DNA of 61,867 nucleotides from Acidobacteriota bacterium (GCA_018268835.1 JAFDVU010000013.1:1-61867), one strand, 5' to 3'; counted from the first letter of the stretch, positions 8,626 through 21,911 are shown. Numbers and translations: made by a program. Notes: a model not told the origin generated them from the sequence alone.

Positions 8626-11130
8626 ATGGCCCACCGGACCAACCGCAGCCGGACCGGACCGCAGTGGGGCCGCGGCCTCGACCCGCTTCGTCAGGACGTG
8701 CGCTACGCGCTGCGTGGGCTGCGCCGCAGCCCCGGATTCACCGCCGTCACGCTGCTGTCGCTCGCCCTGGGCATCGGCGCCAACACCGCCATCTTCACGC
8801 TGGTCAATACCCTGATGCTACGCCGGTTGCCGGTCCAGCACCCCGAACAACTCGTCGAACCCCTACACCGGTTTCAGGATGAGCCCGCCAGCAACACCTT
8901 CCCCTGGCGGGTCTACCAGTACTTCCTCGCGCACGGCAGCGCCTTCGATCTCACCGCCATGGCTGCCGCGAACTACGATTTCGGCCCTTTTGTGCGCGTG
9001 AGTGAGCGGGGTCACGCGTCCGAACGTGTGCCCGGTCTGTGCGTCGCCGGCAACTTCTTCCCCATGCTCGGGGTGAAACCCGCGCTCGGCCGCCTGCTCA
9101 CGCCCGAAGACGACTCGCCCGAGTCGCCTCATCCGGTTGCGGTGCTGAGCTGGCCGTATTGGAACAGCCGCTTCAACCTGGACCCCGGCATCGTCGGCCG
9201 CCGCATCGATGTAGACGGTTTCCCTACCACCATTGTTGGCGTGGCGCCGCGCGGCTTCGGTGGCGTTATCCTCGATTACCCGCAGGACATCTGGCTGCCC
9301 CTCGCCATGCTGCCATCGCGCGTCTCCGGAGGCAGCATCCAGAGGACCAGCCCGATGTTGATCGCCCGCCTCAAGCGGGGCGTCGCCATCGGCCAGGCAC
9401 GTGCCGAAATGGCCGGACTCTTCCGGCAGGCTGTCGCACAGGAGCCATCGAGCCGCGAGAAGATGTTCCTCAGTAACATGCGGTTCGATATGGAGAGCGC
9501 CGCTGCCGGCATCTCTCGCGCGCGCGACCGCTTCGCTCGCCCGCTCGTCGTGCTCATGGGTCTGGTGGCGCTGCTGCTCCTGCTGGCGTGTGCCAACGTG
9601 GCGGGCATGCTCGCCGCACGCGGAGCCGCGCGCCGGCGCGAACTCTCCTTGCGCGTCGCCCTCGGCGCCGGCCGTTGGCGCCTCGCGCGCCAGGCGCTGA
9701 CCGAATCGCTGCTGCTTTCCGGCTCGGGCGCCGTGCTCGGCATCGGAGTCGCCTTTGCCGGCGTCACCGTGCTGCTGAGGATCATCTCCAGCGGTCGCGA
9801 CCGCCTCCAGATCCACCCCGTTCCCGACCTGCACGTTTTGTTCTTCACCGCCGCGCTCGCGCTGCTCACCGGCCTGCTCTTCGGCGTTTCGCCGGTGTGG
9901 CACGCATGCAGCACCGCTCCGGCTATGTCGCTGCGGGGAGCCGGCCGGACCGGCGATACCCGCATTGGCCGCCTCCGGGGCAAATCGCTGGTCACCGCCC
10001 AGGTGGCTCTCTCGGTCGGACTTCTCAGCCTTGCCAGCCTGTTCCTGGCGCACCTCTCCTCCATCTACGCCGGCCTCGGCTTCCAGCGCGATCGCATCCT
10101 GCTGGCCACCCTCGACACGTCGCACACGCCGTATCGCGGCGCGCAACTCGCCGCGCCGTACCGCGAAATCCTCGCGCGCCTCCAGGCCCTCCCCCAGGTC
10201 CGCTCCGCCACCCTGAGCGCTGTCACCCCGGTTCTGGGCGCCGGCGCTAATCGCGATGTCACAGTGGAGGGCCACCTCGACAGATCCGGCGACATGCGAT
10301 GGGCGGCCGAAAACTGGGTCGCGCCGAATTACTTCGCGACCTTCGGCACGCCCCTGCTGGCGGGTCGCGACTTCACCGTCCAGGACGAGGGCGGCCCGCG
10401 CGTCGCCATCATTAACCAGGCCATGGCGCGCCACTATTTCGGCGACGCCAGCCCGGTCGGCAGCCATGTCACGTTCGATGGCGATCCCCACTCCTACGAG
10501 ATCGTCGGCGTCGTCGCCGACGCCCGCTACCTCGATGCGCGCGAATCCGCACCCCGCACGATCTACCTCGATGCATTCCAGGAAGGCCGCCTCTTCCCGC
10601 GTTTCTCGCTGCGGACTCGCGGCGCGCCCGGTGCCGTTGCCGGCGACCTCCGCCGCATCGTCGGGGCCGCGCTCCCCGGCGCCGCAGTCGAACGCCTCAC
10701 CACTTTGGAAGACCAGGTGGATGCCACACTGGTTCCGGAGCGGTTGATGGTCACCATCTCGGAGTTGTTTGGCGGGTTGGGGGCGCTGCTGGCGGCTCTC
10801 GGTACCTACGGGCTGCTGGCCTATTCGGTGGCGCGCCGCACCGGCGAAATCGGCACCCGCATGGCGCTGGGTGCGACGCGAAACCGCATCGTGTGGATGG
10901 TGCTGAAAGAGTCTCTCGGGACGACCTGCGCCGGCGTGCTCCTGGGAGGGATCCTTGCGTCGTGGGCCCGGCGCGCGGCTGCCGGCCTTATGCCGGACCT
11001 GTCCGCGCCGGGCGACGGCGTGATTGCGCTCGGCGTCGCGATGATGATCCTGGTCGCGCTGCTGGCGGCCCTGGTTCCGGCGTGCCGCGCGGCCCGTGTG
11101 GACCCGATGGAAGCGCTGCGATACGAATAG
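8626..11130 (+). CDS. ADOP-type (acidobacterial duplicated orphan permease) MacB/FtsX-like ABC permease
   Basis: The 834-residue inner-membrane protein has the duplicated MacB-periplasmic-core plus FtsX layout of ADOP permeases, which are greatly expanded in Acidobacteria and lack an adjacent ATPase. Evidence includes the N-terminal DVRYALRGLRRSPGFTAVT motif, the first membrane helix with LALGIGANTAIF, a middle FtsX block (ACANVAGMLAARGAARRRE, residues about 320-340), a second periplasmic core (about 490-690) and the C-terminal helices ending in PACRAARVDPMEALRYE. No ATP-binding cassette gene is nearby, as expected for the orphan type. These proteins are assumed to move lipids, peptides or small molecules across the envelope; the cargo here is unknown. 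Confidence 0.92.
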   Translation: MAHRTNRSRTGPQWGRGLDPLRQDVRYALRGLRRSPGFTAVTLLSLALGIGANTAIFTLVNTLMLRRLPVQHPEQLVEPLHRFQDEPASNTFPWRVYQYFLAHGSAFDLTAMAAANYDFGPFVRVSERGHASERVPGLCVAGNFFPMLGVKPALGRLLTPEDDSPESPHPVAVLSWPYWNSRFNLDPGIVGRRIDVDGFPTTIVGVAPRGFGGVILDYPQDIWLPLAMLPSRVSGGSIQRTSPMLIARLKRGVAIGQARAEMAGLFRQAVAQEPSSREKMFLSNMRFDMESAAAGISRARDRFARPLVVLMGLVALLLLLACANVAGMLAARGAARRRELSLRVALGAGRWRLARQALTESLLLSGSGAVLGIGVAFAGVTVLLRIISSGRDRLQIHPVPDLHVLFFTAALALLTGLLFGVSPVWHACSTAPAMSLRGAGRTGDTRIGRLRGKSLVTAQVALSVGLLSLASLFLAHLSSIYAGLGFQRDRILLATLDTSHTPYRGAQLAAPYREILARLQALPQVRSATLSAVTPVLGAGANRDVTVEGHLDRSGDMRWAAENWVAPNYFATFGTPLLAGRDFTVQDEGGPRVAIINQAMARHYFGDASPVGSHVTFDGDPHSYEIVGVVADARYLDARESAPRTIYLDAFQEGRLFPRFSLRTRGAPGAVAGDLRRIVGAALPGAAVERLTTLEDQVDATLVPERLMVTISELFGGLGALLAALGTYGLLAYSVARRTGEIGTRMALGATRNRIVWMVLKESLGTTCAGVLLGGILASWARRAAAGLMPDLSAPGDGVIALGVAMMILVALLAALVPACRAARVDPMEALRYE

Positions 11131-11574
11131 CCGGTCGGGAGCCATCCGGCACCGCGCGTTGGTTTCGTTGAAGTCGATGGTCGAACGTCCGGTGTACTCG
11201 ACCCTGGCAAATGAATGTCCCGTGGTACGCCGCTTCCGTTCCCGCTTGGGCCGCAAGCGAGATGAGCAGAAACTACGCGAAGCCTGACTCTGCGTGACAC
11301 GCAAGCTTGAAACCATCCGGGTCGGTTTTGAAAAGCATCCCTGGGTCATTTCTCGCGCCGAAGTCCCAGCCAAGTAGACTATCCGCCGGGGAGGTGTTCG
11401 ATGGGAAGCGTCGCGGTATCGCGGCGTGGCCTGCAGGTCTTTGGCCGGCAGGGTGCTGAAGATATCCGGCGTATCGGCGCCGCGCTGGATTTCGGTGCGG
11501 ACGCGGGCGTCTATGGGGATAGGCTCTGAGGGTCCATGCCGCCGGACTCCAGCACGAGCGAGAGGGTGAAGGCG
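11131..11574. other. 444-bp stretch without a convincing gene
   Basis: No gene can be supported here. A 42-codon plus-strand frame at 11401-11529 is preceded by GGGGAGG at good spacing, but its product has no recognisable features. On the minus strand, short open stretches with protein-like composition (for example FTLSLVLESGGMD near 11535-11570, and another near 11440-11520) are broken by stops and frame changes. The region may therefore be a decayed gene. No tRNA, repeat or clear terminator was seen. Confidence 0.35.
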
Positions 11575-12021
11575 CTACTTCAGATTGATGGTGCCGCGGC
11601 AGGAGTTAGCACCGCACTTGCACGTCACGCGCTCGATTTCGGGCGCGAATCGGTAGTCGACCGTGAGTTCCTCGCCGCGGCGAATGGGGCGCTTGCTCAT
11701 GTAAAGGATGTGTCCCTTGAAGTTCCAGGAACGCAGGTTGGGGTTGCAACTGTGGTTGATGATCTCCGCGCCGCTGCCGCCGATGGCGCCGTCGAGGGTC
11801 CAGTAATCGTTCAGCGTGAAGAGGTAGGTGACGCTGCCCGCGCCGCGGCGCTTGGTCTCCTTGCGGCTGATCTTCTCGCCGGTGTATTCGATGACTTTGC
11901 GGTTCGCTGGGATGTCCTCGGCGGCGTAGACGCCGAAGCGGTGGATGCGGGATTCGCGGATCTTCAGGCGAAACGCTGTGTAGCGCGGATCGATCCGGGG
12001 TCTGGAAACAAGGCGAGCCAT
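11575..12021 (-). CDS. SET-domain protein (putative protein-lysine methyltransferase)
   Basis: The 148-residue protein is essentially a bare SET domain. It carries the N-terminal GVYAAEDIPANRKVIEYTGE block, the SAM-binding/catalytic motif EIINHSCNPN (NHSCNPN signature), a conserved tyrosine in ELTVDYRF, and the post-SET cysteines CKCGANSCRGTI that would bind zinc. SET enzymes methylate lysine on proteins; bacterial targets are mostly unknown. The ATG at 12021 gives MARLVSRPRID; longer frames add low-quality sequence rich in shadow-like composition. It is divergent from the epimerase gene across a 259-bp region with two strong hairpins. Acquisition from eukaryotes or ancient exchange is often proposed for bacterial SET proteins. 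Confidence 0.88.
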   Translation of the reverse strand: MARLVSRPRIDPRYTAFRLKIRESRIHRFGVYAAEDIPANRKVIEYTGEKISRKETKRRGAGSVTYLFTLNDYWTLDGAIGGSGAEIINHSCNPNLRSWNFKGHILYMSKRPIRRGEELTVDYRFAPEIERVTCKCGANSCRGTINLK

Positions 12022-12098
12022 GAGGGAGGAATCAGAGCCAGGATAGCGCAGGCCGGGTGGGAAAGAAAAGTGGATTGTGAGGGGGGAAGAGTTACAGG

Positions 12099-12128
12099 CC
12101 GGCCGGGGTTTCGCCCCACCCCGGCCGG
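12099..12128. repeat. Perfect inverted repeat, 10-bp arms
   Basis: CCGGCCGGGG at 12099-12108 is mirrored by CCCCGGCCGG at 12119-12128 around a 10-nt loop. It lies between the divergent SET and epimerase genes, lacks a T tract, and is followed at once by a second hairpin. Confidence 0.6.
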
Positions 12129-12132
12129 TCCT

Positions 12133-12150
12133 CGGCGGCTCACGCCGCCG
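12133..12150. repeat. Second hairpin, CGGCGGC/GCCGCCG with TCAC loop
   Basis: A 7-bp perfect stem with a 4-nt loop starts 5 bp after the first hairpin. The pair could be a REP-like element, an operator or a structured leader; nothing in the sequence decides this. Confidence 0.5.
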
Positions 12151-12280
12151 GTCACTCTTCACTCTCTTGACACCTTCATCATACAGCAGATTCAGAGAAA
12201 TGAACCCCAAATTATGCAGCTTCGTGCGCGCCGATACGGAAGGCGCTAAGATGTGTGAAATGAGGAGGTTAACGGACGGC

Positions 12281-13195
12281 ATGATGGGGATTCTGGGCGC
12301 GGGTGGCGCGATCGGCGGTGAACTGGCAAAGCTGTATGGGGCGCGCCGCGAACGGGTTCGGCTGGTGGGCCGCAATCCAAAACCGGCGGGCGCGCACACA
12401 GAGACGGTGGCGGCGGATCTGGCGAACCCGGAGGACGCGACCCGTGCCGTCGAGGGGACGGAGATCGCGTTCCTTCTGGCCGGCCTCAAGTACGATGTAG
12501 CGGCGTGGCGCGAGTTGTGGCCGCGCATCATGCGCAACACGATCGATGCCTGCAAGCGCGCCGGCGCGCGGCTGGTCTTCTTCGACAACGTCTACATGTA
12601 CGGCAGGGTCGACGGGCCCATGACGGAAGAGGCGCCCTTCCGCCCTTGCAGCGCCAAGGGCGAGATCCGTGCGCGCATCGCGAGCACTCTGCTCGAAGAG
12701 ATGGCCGCCGGGCGGATCACCGCCACGATTGCCCGTGCGGCCGATTTCTACGGTCCGGGCGTGCGTACCGGCGTTCCCAACCTGCTGGTTTTCGACAAGC
12801 TCAAGGCGGGCGCGAAACCCATGTGCCTGGCCAATGACGCCGTGCCCCACTCTTACACGTACACGCCGGATGCGGCACGCGCGCTCCTGCTGCTGGCGGA
12901 ATCGGACGTGGCGTGGGGCCAGACCTGGCACCTGCCCACCGCGTCCGATCCGCCCACCGGGAAGGAATTCATCGAACTGGCGGCGAAGGAATTCGCGCGG
13001 CCGGCGAAATACCGCGTGCTCTCGCGCGGCATGATGCGCATCGGGGGCTGGTTCAACTCCGAAATCCGCGAACTGGTGGAGATGCTCTACCAGAACGAGT
13101 TCCCGTACGTCTTCGACTCGGGCAAGTTCGAGCGCGCGTTCGCTCTTTCTCCGACGCCCTACGCGGAGGGCATCCGCGCGTGCGTGAAAGCCTGA
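12281..13195 (+). CDS. NAD(P)-dependent epimerase/dehydratase (extended SDR-like)
   Basis: The 304-residue protein begins with the Rossmann signature GILGAGGAIGGELAKL, followed by an acceptor-like arginine (LVGRNPK), and carries the catalytic YxxxK equivalent region VYMYGRVDG. It resembles the NAD-dependent epimerase family that acts on nucleotide sugars or related substrates, although here the YxxxK lysine is not evident. AGGAGG at 12263-12268 precedes the chosen ATG (12281) by 12 nt. An alternative ATG at 12260 has a TAAGAT hexamer 7 nt upstream and would add seven residues. It is convergent with the GH43-like gene, with one base between stops. Substrate unknown. Confidence 0.82.
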   Translation: MMGILGAGGAIGGELAKLYGARRERVRLVGRNPKPAGAHTETVAADLANPEDATRAVEGTEIAFLLAGLKYDVAAWRELWPRIMRNTIDACKRAGARLVFFDNVYMYGRVDGPMTEEAPFRPCSAKGEIRARIASTLLEEMAAGRITATIARAADFYGPGVRTGVPNLLVFDKLKAGAKPMCLANDAVPHSYTYTPDAARALLLLAESDVAWGQTWHLPTASDPPTGKEFIELAAKEFARPAKYRVLSRGMMRIGGWFNSEIRELVEMLYQNEFPYVFDSGKFERAFALSPTPYAEGIRACVKA

Positions 13196-13196
13196 G

Positions 13197-17238
<4,042 letters not shown>

Positions 17239-17251
17239 AGGTGATGGGACT

Positions 17252-17304
17252 ATTGTAACCGGCTACAGAAGTGTAAATCCTTCAGCTTCTGTGAACCCGG
17301 TTAC
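17252..17304. promoter_or_regulatory. Large dyad with LacI-like palindrome over the pckG promoter
   Basis: TGTAACCGGCTACA (17254-17267) is a 12/14 palindrome of the LacI-family operator style. It also forms one arm of a larger inverted repeat: GTAACCGG/CCGGTTAC (17255-17262 and 17297-17304) and ACAGAAG/CTTCTGT (17265-17271 and 17286-17292). The minus-strand -10 candidate TACAAT (17252-17257) of pckG overlaps it. The regulator is unknown. Confidence 0.5.
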
Positions 17305-17356
17305 CCGGCGAATGCGGGCGCGCCCTCTATACTGAGGGCAGTGGAGGGTTACCGGG

Positions 17357-18445
17357 ATGCGAACAGGTATTCTGGCGTTCGGATCTGCGTTGCTCATGGC
17401 GGTGTCTTCAGGTGCCGTCGATCGTTCCTTTCTCAGCACAGTACACAATCTCAGTACCATTGCTACGACCGTTCCCGCCAATGGCGATGTGAATCCTTAC
17501 GGTGTCGCCGTCGTTCCCGCCACCACCGGATCCTTGGTCGCGGGCAGTGTACTGGTGAGCAATTTCAATAATTCGGCGAACTTGCAGGGAACTGGGACGA
17601 CGATCGTCCAGGTCTCCCCTGGCGGCTCCATGTCACTCTTTGCCACCATTGCCGCCGGATCCTTGCCCGGTCCATGTCCGGGCGGCGTCGGACTGACGAC
17701 TGCGCTGGTCGCCTTGCGCTCGGGATTTGTCGTGGTCGGTAGTCTGCCAACGACCGACGGCACTGCCGCTACCGCGCGGGCCGGATGCCTGATCATTTTG
17801 GACAACAGCGGCCACGCTGTCGCCACTCTCGCAGGACACGGCATCAACGGACCATGGGACATGACCGCTGCCGATATGGGCACCGGCGCCGTGCTGTTCG
17901 TAACGAACGTCCTCAACGGAACGGTGGACGCGAATGGAAGTGTGGTGCCGCACGGCAGTGTGCTGCGCATTGTCCTATCCATCCCCTTCGGCGGGACGCC
18001 GGCCGCCGCGTCGTACACCACCATCGCGAGCGCGTTCGGTGAGCGCACCGACCCCGCGGCGCTGGTCGTCGGTCCCACCGGCCTGGCTCTTGGTGGCGGA
18101 ACGCTCTATGTGGCCGACACGCTGCGAAACCGCATCGCGGCCATCCCCGCCGCGGTCTCCCGAATGGACGATGCGGGAGACGGCATGACCGTCGCGCAGG
18201 GACGTGCGCTCAAAGAGCCGCTCGGCCTCGCCATCGCACCCAACGGGGACATCGTCACGGTAAACGCGGCCAACGGCCTGATCGTGGAGACTACTCCTCG
18301 CGGCCGGCAGAGAGGCGTCCGTTTCGCGGACGTGAGCCATTCCGGCAACGGCGCGGGAACTCTCTTCGGCCTCGCCTTTGCACCCGAGGGCGAAGGCGTC
18401 TACCTCGTCAATGACGGCAACAACACGCTGAATATTTTGCGTTAG
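17357..18445 (+). CDS. Secreted NHL/SMP-30-type beta-propeller protein
   Basis: The 362-residue protein has a signal peptide (MRTGILAFGSALLMAVSSGA) and NHL-like blades such as PTGLALGGGTLYVADTLRNRI, EPLGLAIAPNGDIVTVNAANG and LFGLAFAPEGEGVYLVNDGNNT. Such propellers bind ligands or proteins and rarely reveal enzymatic function. A TATACT -10 candidate at 17328-17333 and a GGAGGG Shine-Dalgarno at 17343-17348 give a normal short leader, unlike many neighbours. It is divergent from pckG and convergent with the TonB-dependent receptor. Extracytoplasmic location is likely; substrate unknown. Confidence 0.82.
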   Translation: MRTGILAFGSALLMAVSSGAVDRSFLSTVHNLSTIATTVPANGDVNPYGVAVVPATTGSLVAGSVLVSNFNNSANLQGTGTTIVQVSPGGSMSLFATIAAGSLPGPCPGGVGLTTALVALRSGFVVVGSLPTTDGTAATARAGCLIILDNSGHAVATLAGHGINGPWDMTAADMGTGAVLFVTNVLNGTVDANGSVVPHGSVLRIVLSIPFGGTPAAASYTTIASAFGERTDPAALVVGPTGLALGGGTLYVADTLRNRIAAIPAAVSRMDDAGDGMTVAQGRALKEPLGLAIAPNGDIVTVNAANGLIVETTPRGRQRGVRFADVSHSGNGAGTLFGLAFAPEGEGVYLVNDGNNTLNILR

Positions 18446-18466
18446 GGCCGGGTCAGTCCCCGGCCC
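18445..18466. terminator. Bidirectional hairpin between convergent genes
   Basis: GGGCCGGG and CCCGGCCC form a perfect 8-bp stem with a 6-nt loop between the convergent NHL and TonB-receptor genes. It lacks a T tract, so intrinsic termination is only presumed from its position. Confidence 0.55.
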
Positions 18467-18476
18467 ATTCCTGGGG

Positions 18477-21400
18477 TCAGAAGGTGGCGCGCAGGGCGAA
18501 CCGGAAGCTTCGGCCTGCGTCCTGCCCGTAGTTGTTGCCGAACACGCTGGTGATGCACATGAAGTTATTCAGGTTCGTGATCTTCCCCGTGGCATCGCGA
18601 AGCGGACTCGCCGCTCCGGCATTGGGAGTGCTCCACCGCGGCGTGTTGGTGAAGTTGTACCCCTCCGCCCGGAACTGCATCGTCACCCGCTCGGTCACCC
18701 GGAAATCCTTGTAGACCGCCGGGTCGATGCGGAAGAAGCCGGGACCGTACAGCGTGTCCCGGCCCATGGTGCCATAGCGGTAGATGCCCGTCTGGTTGAA
18801 GTACACCAGCGGGTCCATGAACGAGTTGGGGTCGAAGTACGGCTTGCCCGGACCGCGTTCGCTGTCCAGCTTGGTTACTGTGCCGATCTGGTCCGCCGTC
18901 TGCGAGTTCCCGTTGGAGCGCAGTGACGAGGCGCTCCCAGTCACCGTGAACGGCAGCCCGGAGTACTTGCTGAAGATCCCGCTGATCTGCCAGCCGCCGG
19001 CCACCGCTTCGGCAACCTTGTTCGAAAATGCGCGTCCGCGCTCCTTGCCGAATGGCACCTGGTACACCCACGCCAGCACGAACATGTGGCGCCGATCGTA
19101 TCCGCTGGGAGCGTAATTGCGGCTGTAATCCGTGTTCCAGTAGGGCAGCCCCTGCCAGCCGTCGTCGTCCGCCATGCTTAACGACTTGCTCCAGGTGTAC
19201 GACCCTTTCAGAAACACTCCGTGCGTGAGGTTCTTGTTCAAGGAAACCTGCAGCGCGTTGTAACTTCCGTAGCCGAACCCGTCCCACATGCTCATCGAAA
19301 GCGTCCGGCCGTTGATCTGCGCCAGGTACCGCGTATTCGGATTCACGTCCTGTCCCGGCAGATTTGTGTTGATGTTGCGGTCCAGCATCTGATGGATGGT
19401 CCTGGATGCGACATACCCCACGTTGACCACGGCATCCGACGGCAGTTTCCGCTCCACCGTGAAGTTCCACGATTGGATGTAGCCGCGGTGAAGCATCCCG
19501 CCCCACGGACTGCGCGGACCCATGTCCACGTTCAGCGGGAGTTGCGTCATGCCGGTGCTGGTGTCCGGAGTCGGTATCACCGGGATGCCCTGATTCAGTG
19601 TGTTGTACCAGCCGTAGGTCGAGTTGCGGAACGAGGCGTCCGAAGTGGACGCATCCCAGGTCGCCGTCAGGGTTGCCGGATATAACCCGCGCAGCGGCCT
19701 CGAGAACGGCAGCGGGTCGTAGGAAATCCCGTAGCCTGAGCGGATCACCCAACTGTCCCCGAAGCGGTAGGCGAAGCCCACCCGCGGCGCGAACAGCTTG
19801 TGGCTTACGGTGATCCCCACATCCCACGGCACACTGCCGAAGCCGCCCATGTACACGGTGTTGGTATACGGATCCCACCGCTCGATGCCGCGGTCGCCGC
19901 GGTTCATCAGCGGATAGTATTCGTAACGGAGACCGAGCATCAGGGTCAGGTTGCGGGTCACCTGCCAACGATCCTGGAAGTACCAGCCTAACTGCCATTC
20001 CCGCGTCTGCATCAGCAGGTATTGGATGCTCTTGTTATAGCTGCATACCAGCCCCAGCAACCCCGCCGCATACTGGTTCGGCTGGCGCACCGTGCCGCCC
20101 GGCAGGATCGTGGGTGAGCCGCAGATGTTGAGCGACCCTCGCGGATTCTGCGTCTCCGGCTGCCAGTGGGTCATCTGGAAGCGCCGCGGCTCGAAGCCCA
20201 TGCGCATTTCGTGCGGCCCACGGATGACCGTGAAGTTCGTCCGGTACTCGTAAGTCCGCTCGCGCCGCTGCACCGGCGTCCAGGTGGCCGAATATCCGAC
20301 GCCGTCGAATCCGAAGCCGTTCAGCCACGGATAGCTCCCGTACCGCGTATCGCTGGCGTACTGCGTTCCGCCGTTCGTGCCCGGGATCTTCCACACATCC
20401 AGGCCGCCGTTCTGGTTGAGCCCGGGGATGTTGACATCCTGGTCGAACCGCGTGATCCCGAATACGCCGTCGATCAGCATCCGCGTGCTGATGGTATAAG
20501 TGAACCCCATGGTCGGCACGTAGGTCTTGGTATCGCCGATACCCTCGGTCCCAAGCGCCGGCCCGCCCAAATCGCCCCATGGATACTTGCCCTGCACCGG
20601 AGCCGTGAGGTAGCTCATCTTGCCCCACACGGCCAGCTTCGAGGTCGGGTTCCAGTTGCCCTTGTAGTCCAGCAGGTGCCGATCCAGTTTCAGCACGCCC
20701 GAAACCCCGAAGTTCCCCGAGAGGTTGAACGGGTCCGTCGGCGAGGTCTGATTCGGCAGCGGAAGCTGGTTCACAATGTTGGCGAATTTCGGATCGATCC
20801 GGGCCGCCGGAATCTTGTTCCCCGGAAACGGTTGCCGCGTGGCCGGGTCGTTATTCACCATGCTCGCCGGGTCGTAGACTAACGAGTAGCTCGTCCACGC
20901 GCTGAAGTCCCCCGCGCGGAAGTCTGCCGGCGCCACCGATAAGTTGCTCGAGTAACCGGTGCGCTCCGCCGTGCGTTCGTAGCTGAAGAAGAAGAACACC
21001 TTGTTCTTCTTGATCGGCCCGCCCAGCGTGACACTCGGCTGGTTCAGGATGCTCAGCGGCTTCACGTAGTTCTTCGCCCGGAAGTACGGCCCGCCGTTCA
21101 GATGCTGGTCGTTGTGGAACCAGCTTGCCGTGCCGTGAAACTCGTTGGTCCCCGATTTCGTCGTCACCGTGACCGCCGCGCCGCCGGTCATTCCCTGTTC
21201 GGCGTCGAACGATCCGGTGGTGATGTTCACCTCCGCGATGCTATCCGCGGCGGGCACGTAGTAGGTCTGGTGCGGCAGCCAGATGAAGATGTTTGCCGCC
21301 CCATCCACCAGCGTATTGTTGTTGTTGCGCGCCGTGCCGTTAATGTTGGTTGTCAGCGAGCGTGAAGGCGTGTCCACCACCGCGTTCTGGAACCCCGCCG

Positions 21401-21911
21401 GAGTCGCGCCCGGCACCAGGTTGATCAGCGCCTGGTAGTTCCGGTAGACGTTCGGCAGCGGCACGTCCTTCAACTCGGTCGTTGTGATCGAGTGCCGGAC
21501 CTCGGCTTTATCCGTCTGCAACTGCGCCGCCGAGGCGTTCACCGTCACCGATTCCGTGATCGCGCCGACCTCCAGTCTCACGTCCTGCCGGGTCACCACG
21601 TTGGCCGAGATATCCAGCCCGGTGAAAATCGCCGGCTTGAAGCCGCTGGCAACCACCTTCAGTTCGTACGTGCCGGGCAGCACGTTCACGAACGTGTAGC
21701 GGCCTTGTTCATCGGCCTTGGCGTCGCGCACGGCGCCGGTTCCGGTGTTGGTCAGGGTTATACCGGCATTGGGAACCACCGCGCCGGCGCTATCCTCGAT
21801 GGTCCCCACCATCGAGCCGTACAGCACTTGGCCGCTTACCGGCATGGGGAGCAACGCCGCCAGGCCGAAAGCGACTCCTAACAGGGATAGTGCTCTGCCC
21901 CAGTTACGCAT
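18477..21911 (-). CDS. Oar-like TonB-dependent receptor with carboxypeptidase-regulatory domain
   Basis: The 1144-residue outer-membrane protein has a signal peptide, a carboxypeptidase-regulatory (Cna-B-like) domain at about 30-115 (SMVGTIEDSAGAVVPNAGI, PGTYELKVVASGFKP), a plug-like region (about 130-235, GTARNNNNTLVDGA) and a long beta-barrel ending in the aromatic terminal strand SFRFALRATF. This SusC/Oar-like type is abundant in Acidobacteria and is thought to take up oligosaccharides or peptides. The ATG at 21911 is preceded by AGGAGGT; the GTG at 21926 lies upstream of that ribosome-binding site and is rejected. No SusD partner is adjacent; the nearest transporter is the sodium symporter on the other strand. 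Confidence 0.93.
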   Translation of the reverse strand: MRNWGRALSLLGVAFGLAALLPMPVSGQVLYGSMVGTIEDSAGAVVPNAGITLTNTGTGAVRDAKADEQGRYTFVNVLPGTYELKVVASGFKPAIFTGLDISANVVTRQDVRLEVGAITESVTVNASAAQLQTDKAEVRHSITTTELKDVPLPNVYRNYQALINLVPGATPAGFQNAVVDTPSRSLTTNINGTARNNNNTLVDGAANIFIWLPHQTYYVPAADSIAEVNITTGSFDAEQGMTGGAAVTVTTKSGTNEFHGTASWFHNDQHLNGGPYFRAKNYVKPLSILNQPSVTLGGPIKKNKVFFFFSYERTAERTGYSSNLSVAPADFRAGDFSAWTSYSLVYDPASMVNNDPATRQPFPGNKIPAARIDPKFANIVNQLPLPNQTSPTDPFNLSGNFGVSGVLKLDRHLLDYKGNWNPTSKLAVWGKMSYLTAPVQGKYPWGDLGGPALGTEGIGDTKTYVPTMGFTYTISTRMLIDGVFGITRFDQDVNIPGLNQNGGLDVWKIPGTNGGTQYASDTRYGSYPWLNGFGFDGVGYSATWTPVQRRERTYEYRTNFTVIRGPHEMRMGFEPRRFQMTHWQPETQNPRGSLNICGSPTILPGGTVRQPNQYAAGLLGLVCSYNKSIQYLLMQTREWQLGWYFQDRWQVTRNLTLMLGLRYEYYPLMNRGDRGIERWDPYTNTVYMGGFGSVPWDVGITVSHKLFAPRVGFAYRFGDSWVIRSGYGISYDPLPFSRPLRGLYPATLTATWDASTSDASFRNSTYGWYNTLNQGIPVIPTPDTSTGMTQLPLNVDMGPRSPWGGMLHRGYIQSWNFTVERKLPSDAVVNVGYVASRTIHQMLDRNINTNLPGQDVNPNTRYLAQINGRTLSMSMWDGFGYGSYNALQVSLNKNLTHGVFLKGSYTWSKSLSMADDDGWQGLPYWNTDYSRNYAPSGYDRRHMFVLAWVYQVPFGKERGRAFSNKVAEAVAGGWQISGIFSKYSGLPFTVTGSASSLRSNGNSQTADQIGTVTKLDSERGPGKPYFDPNSFMDPLVYFNQTGIYRYGTMGRDTLYGPGFFRIDPAVYKDFRVTERVTMQFRAEGYNFTNTPRWSTPNAGAASPLRDATGKITNLNNFMCITSVFGNNYGQDAGRSFRFALRATF

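Noticed and set aside
8863..11373. 836-codon minus-strand frame opposite the ADOP permease
   Set aside because: Same shadow effect; the permease on the plus strand has clear domains, while this frame has none.
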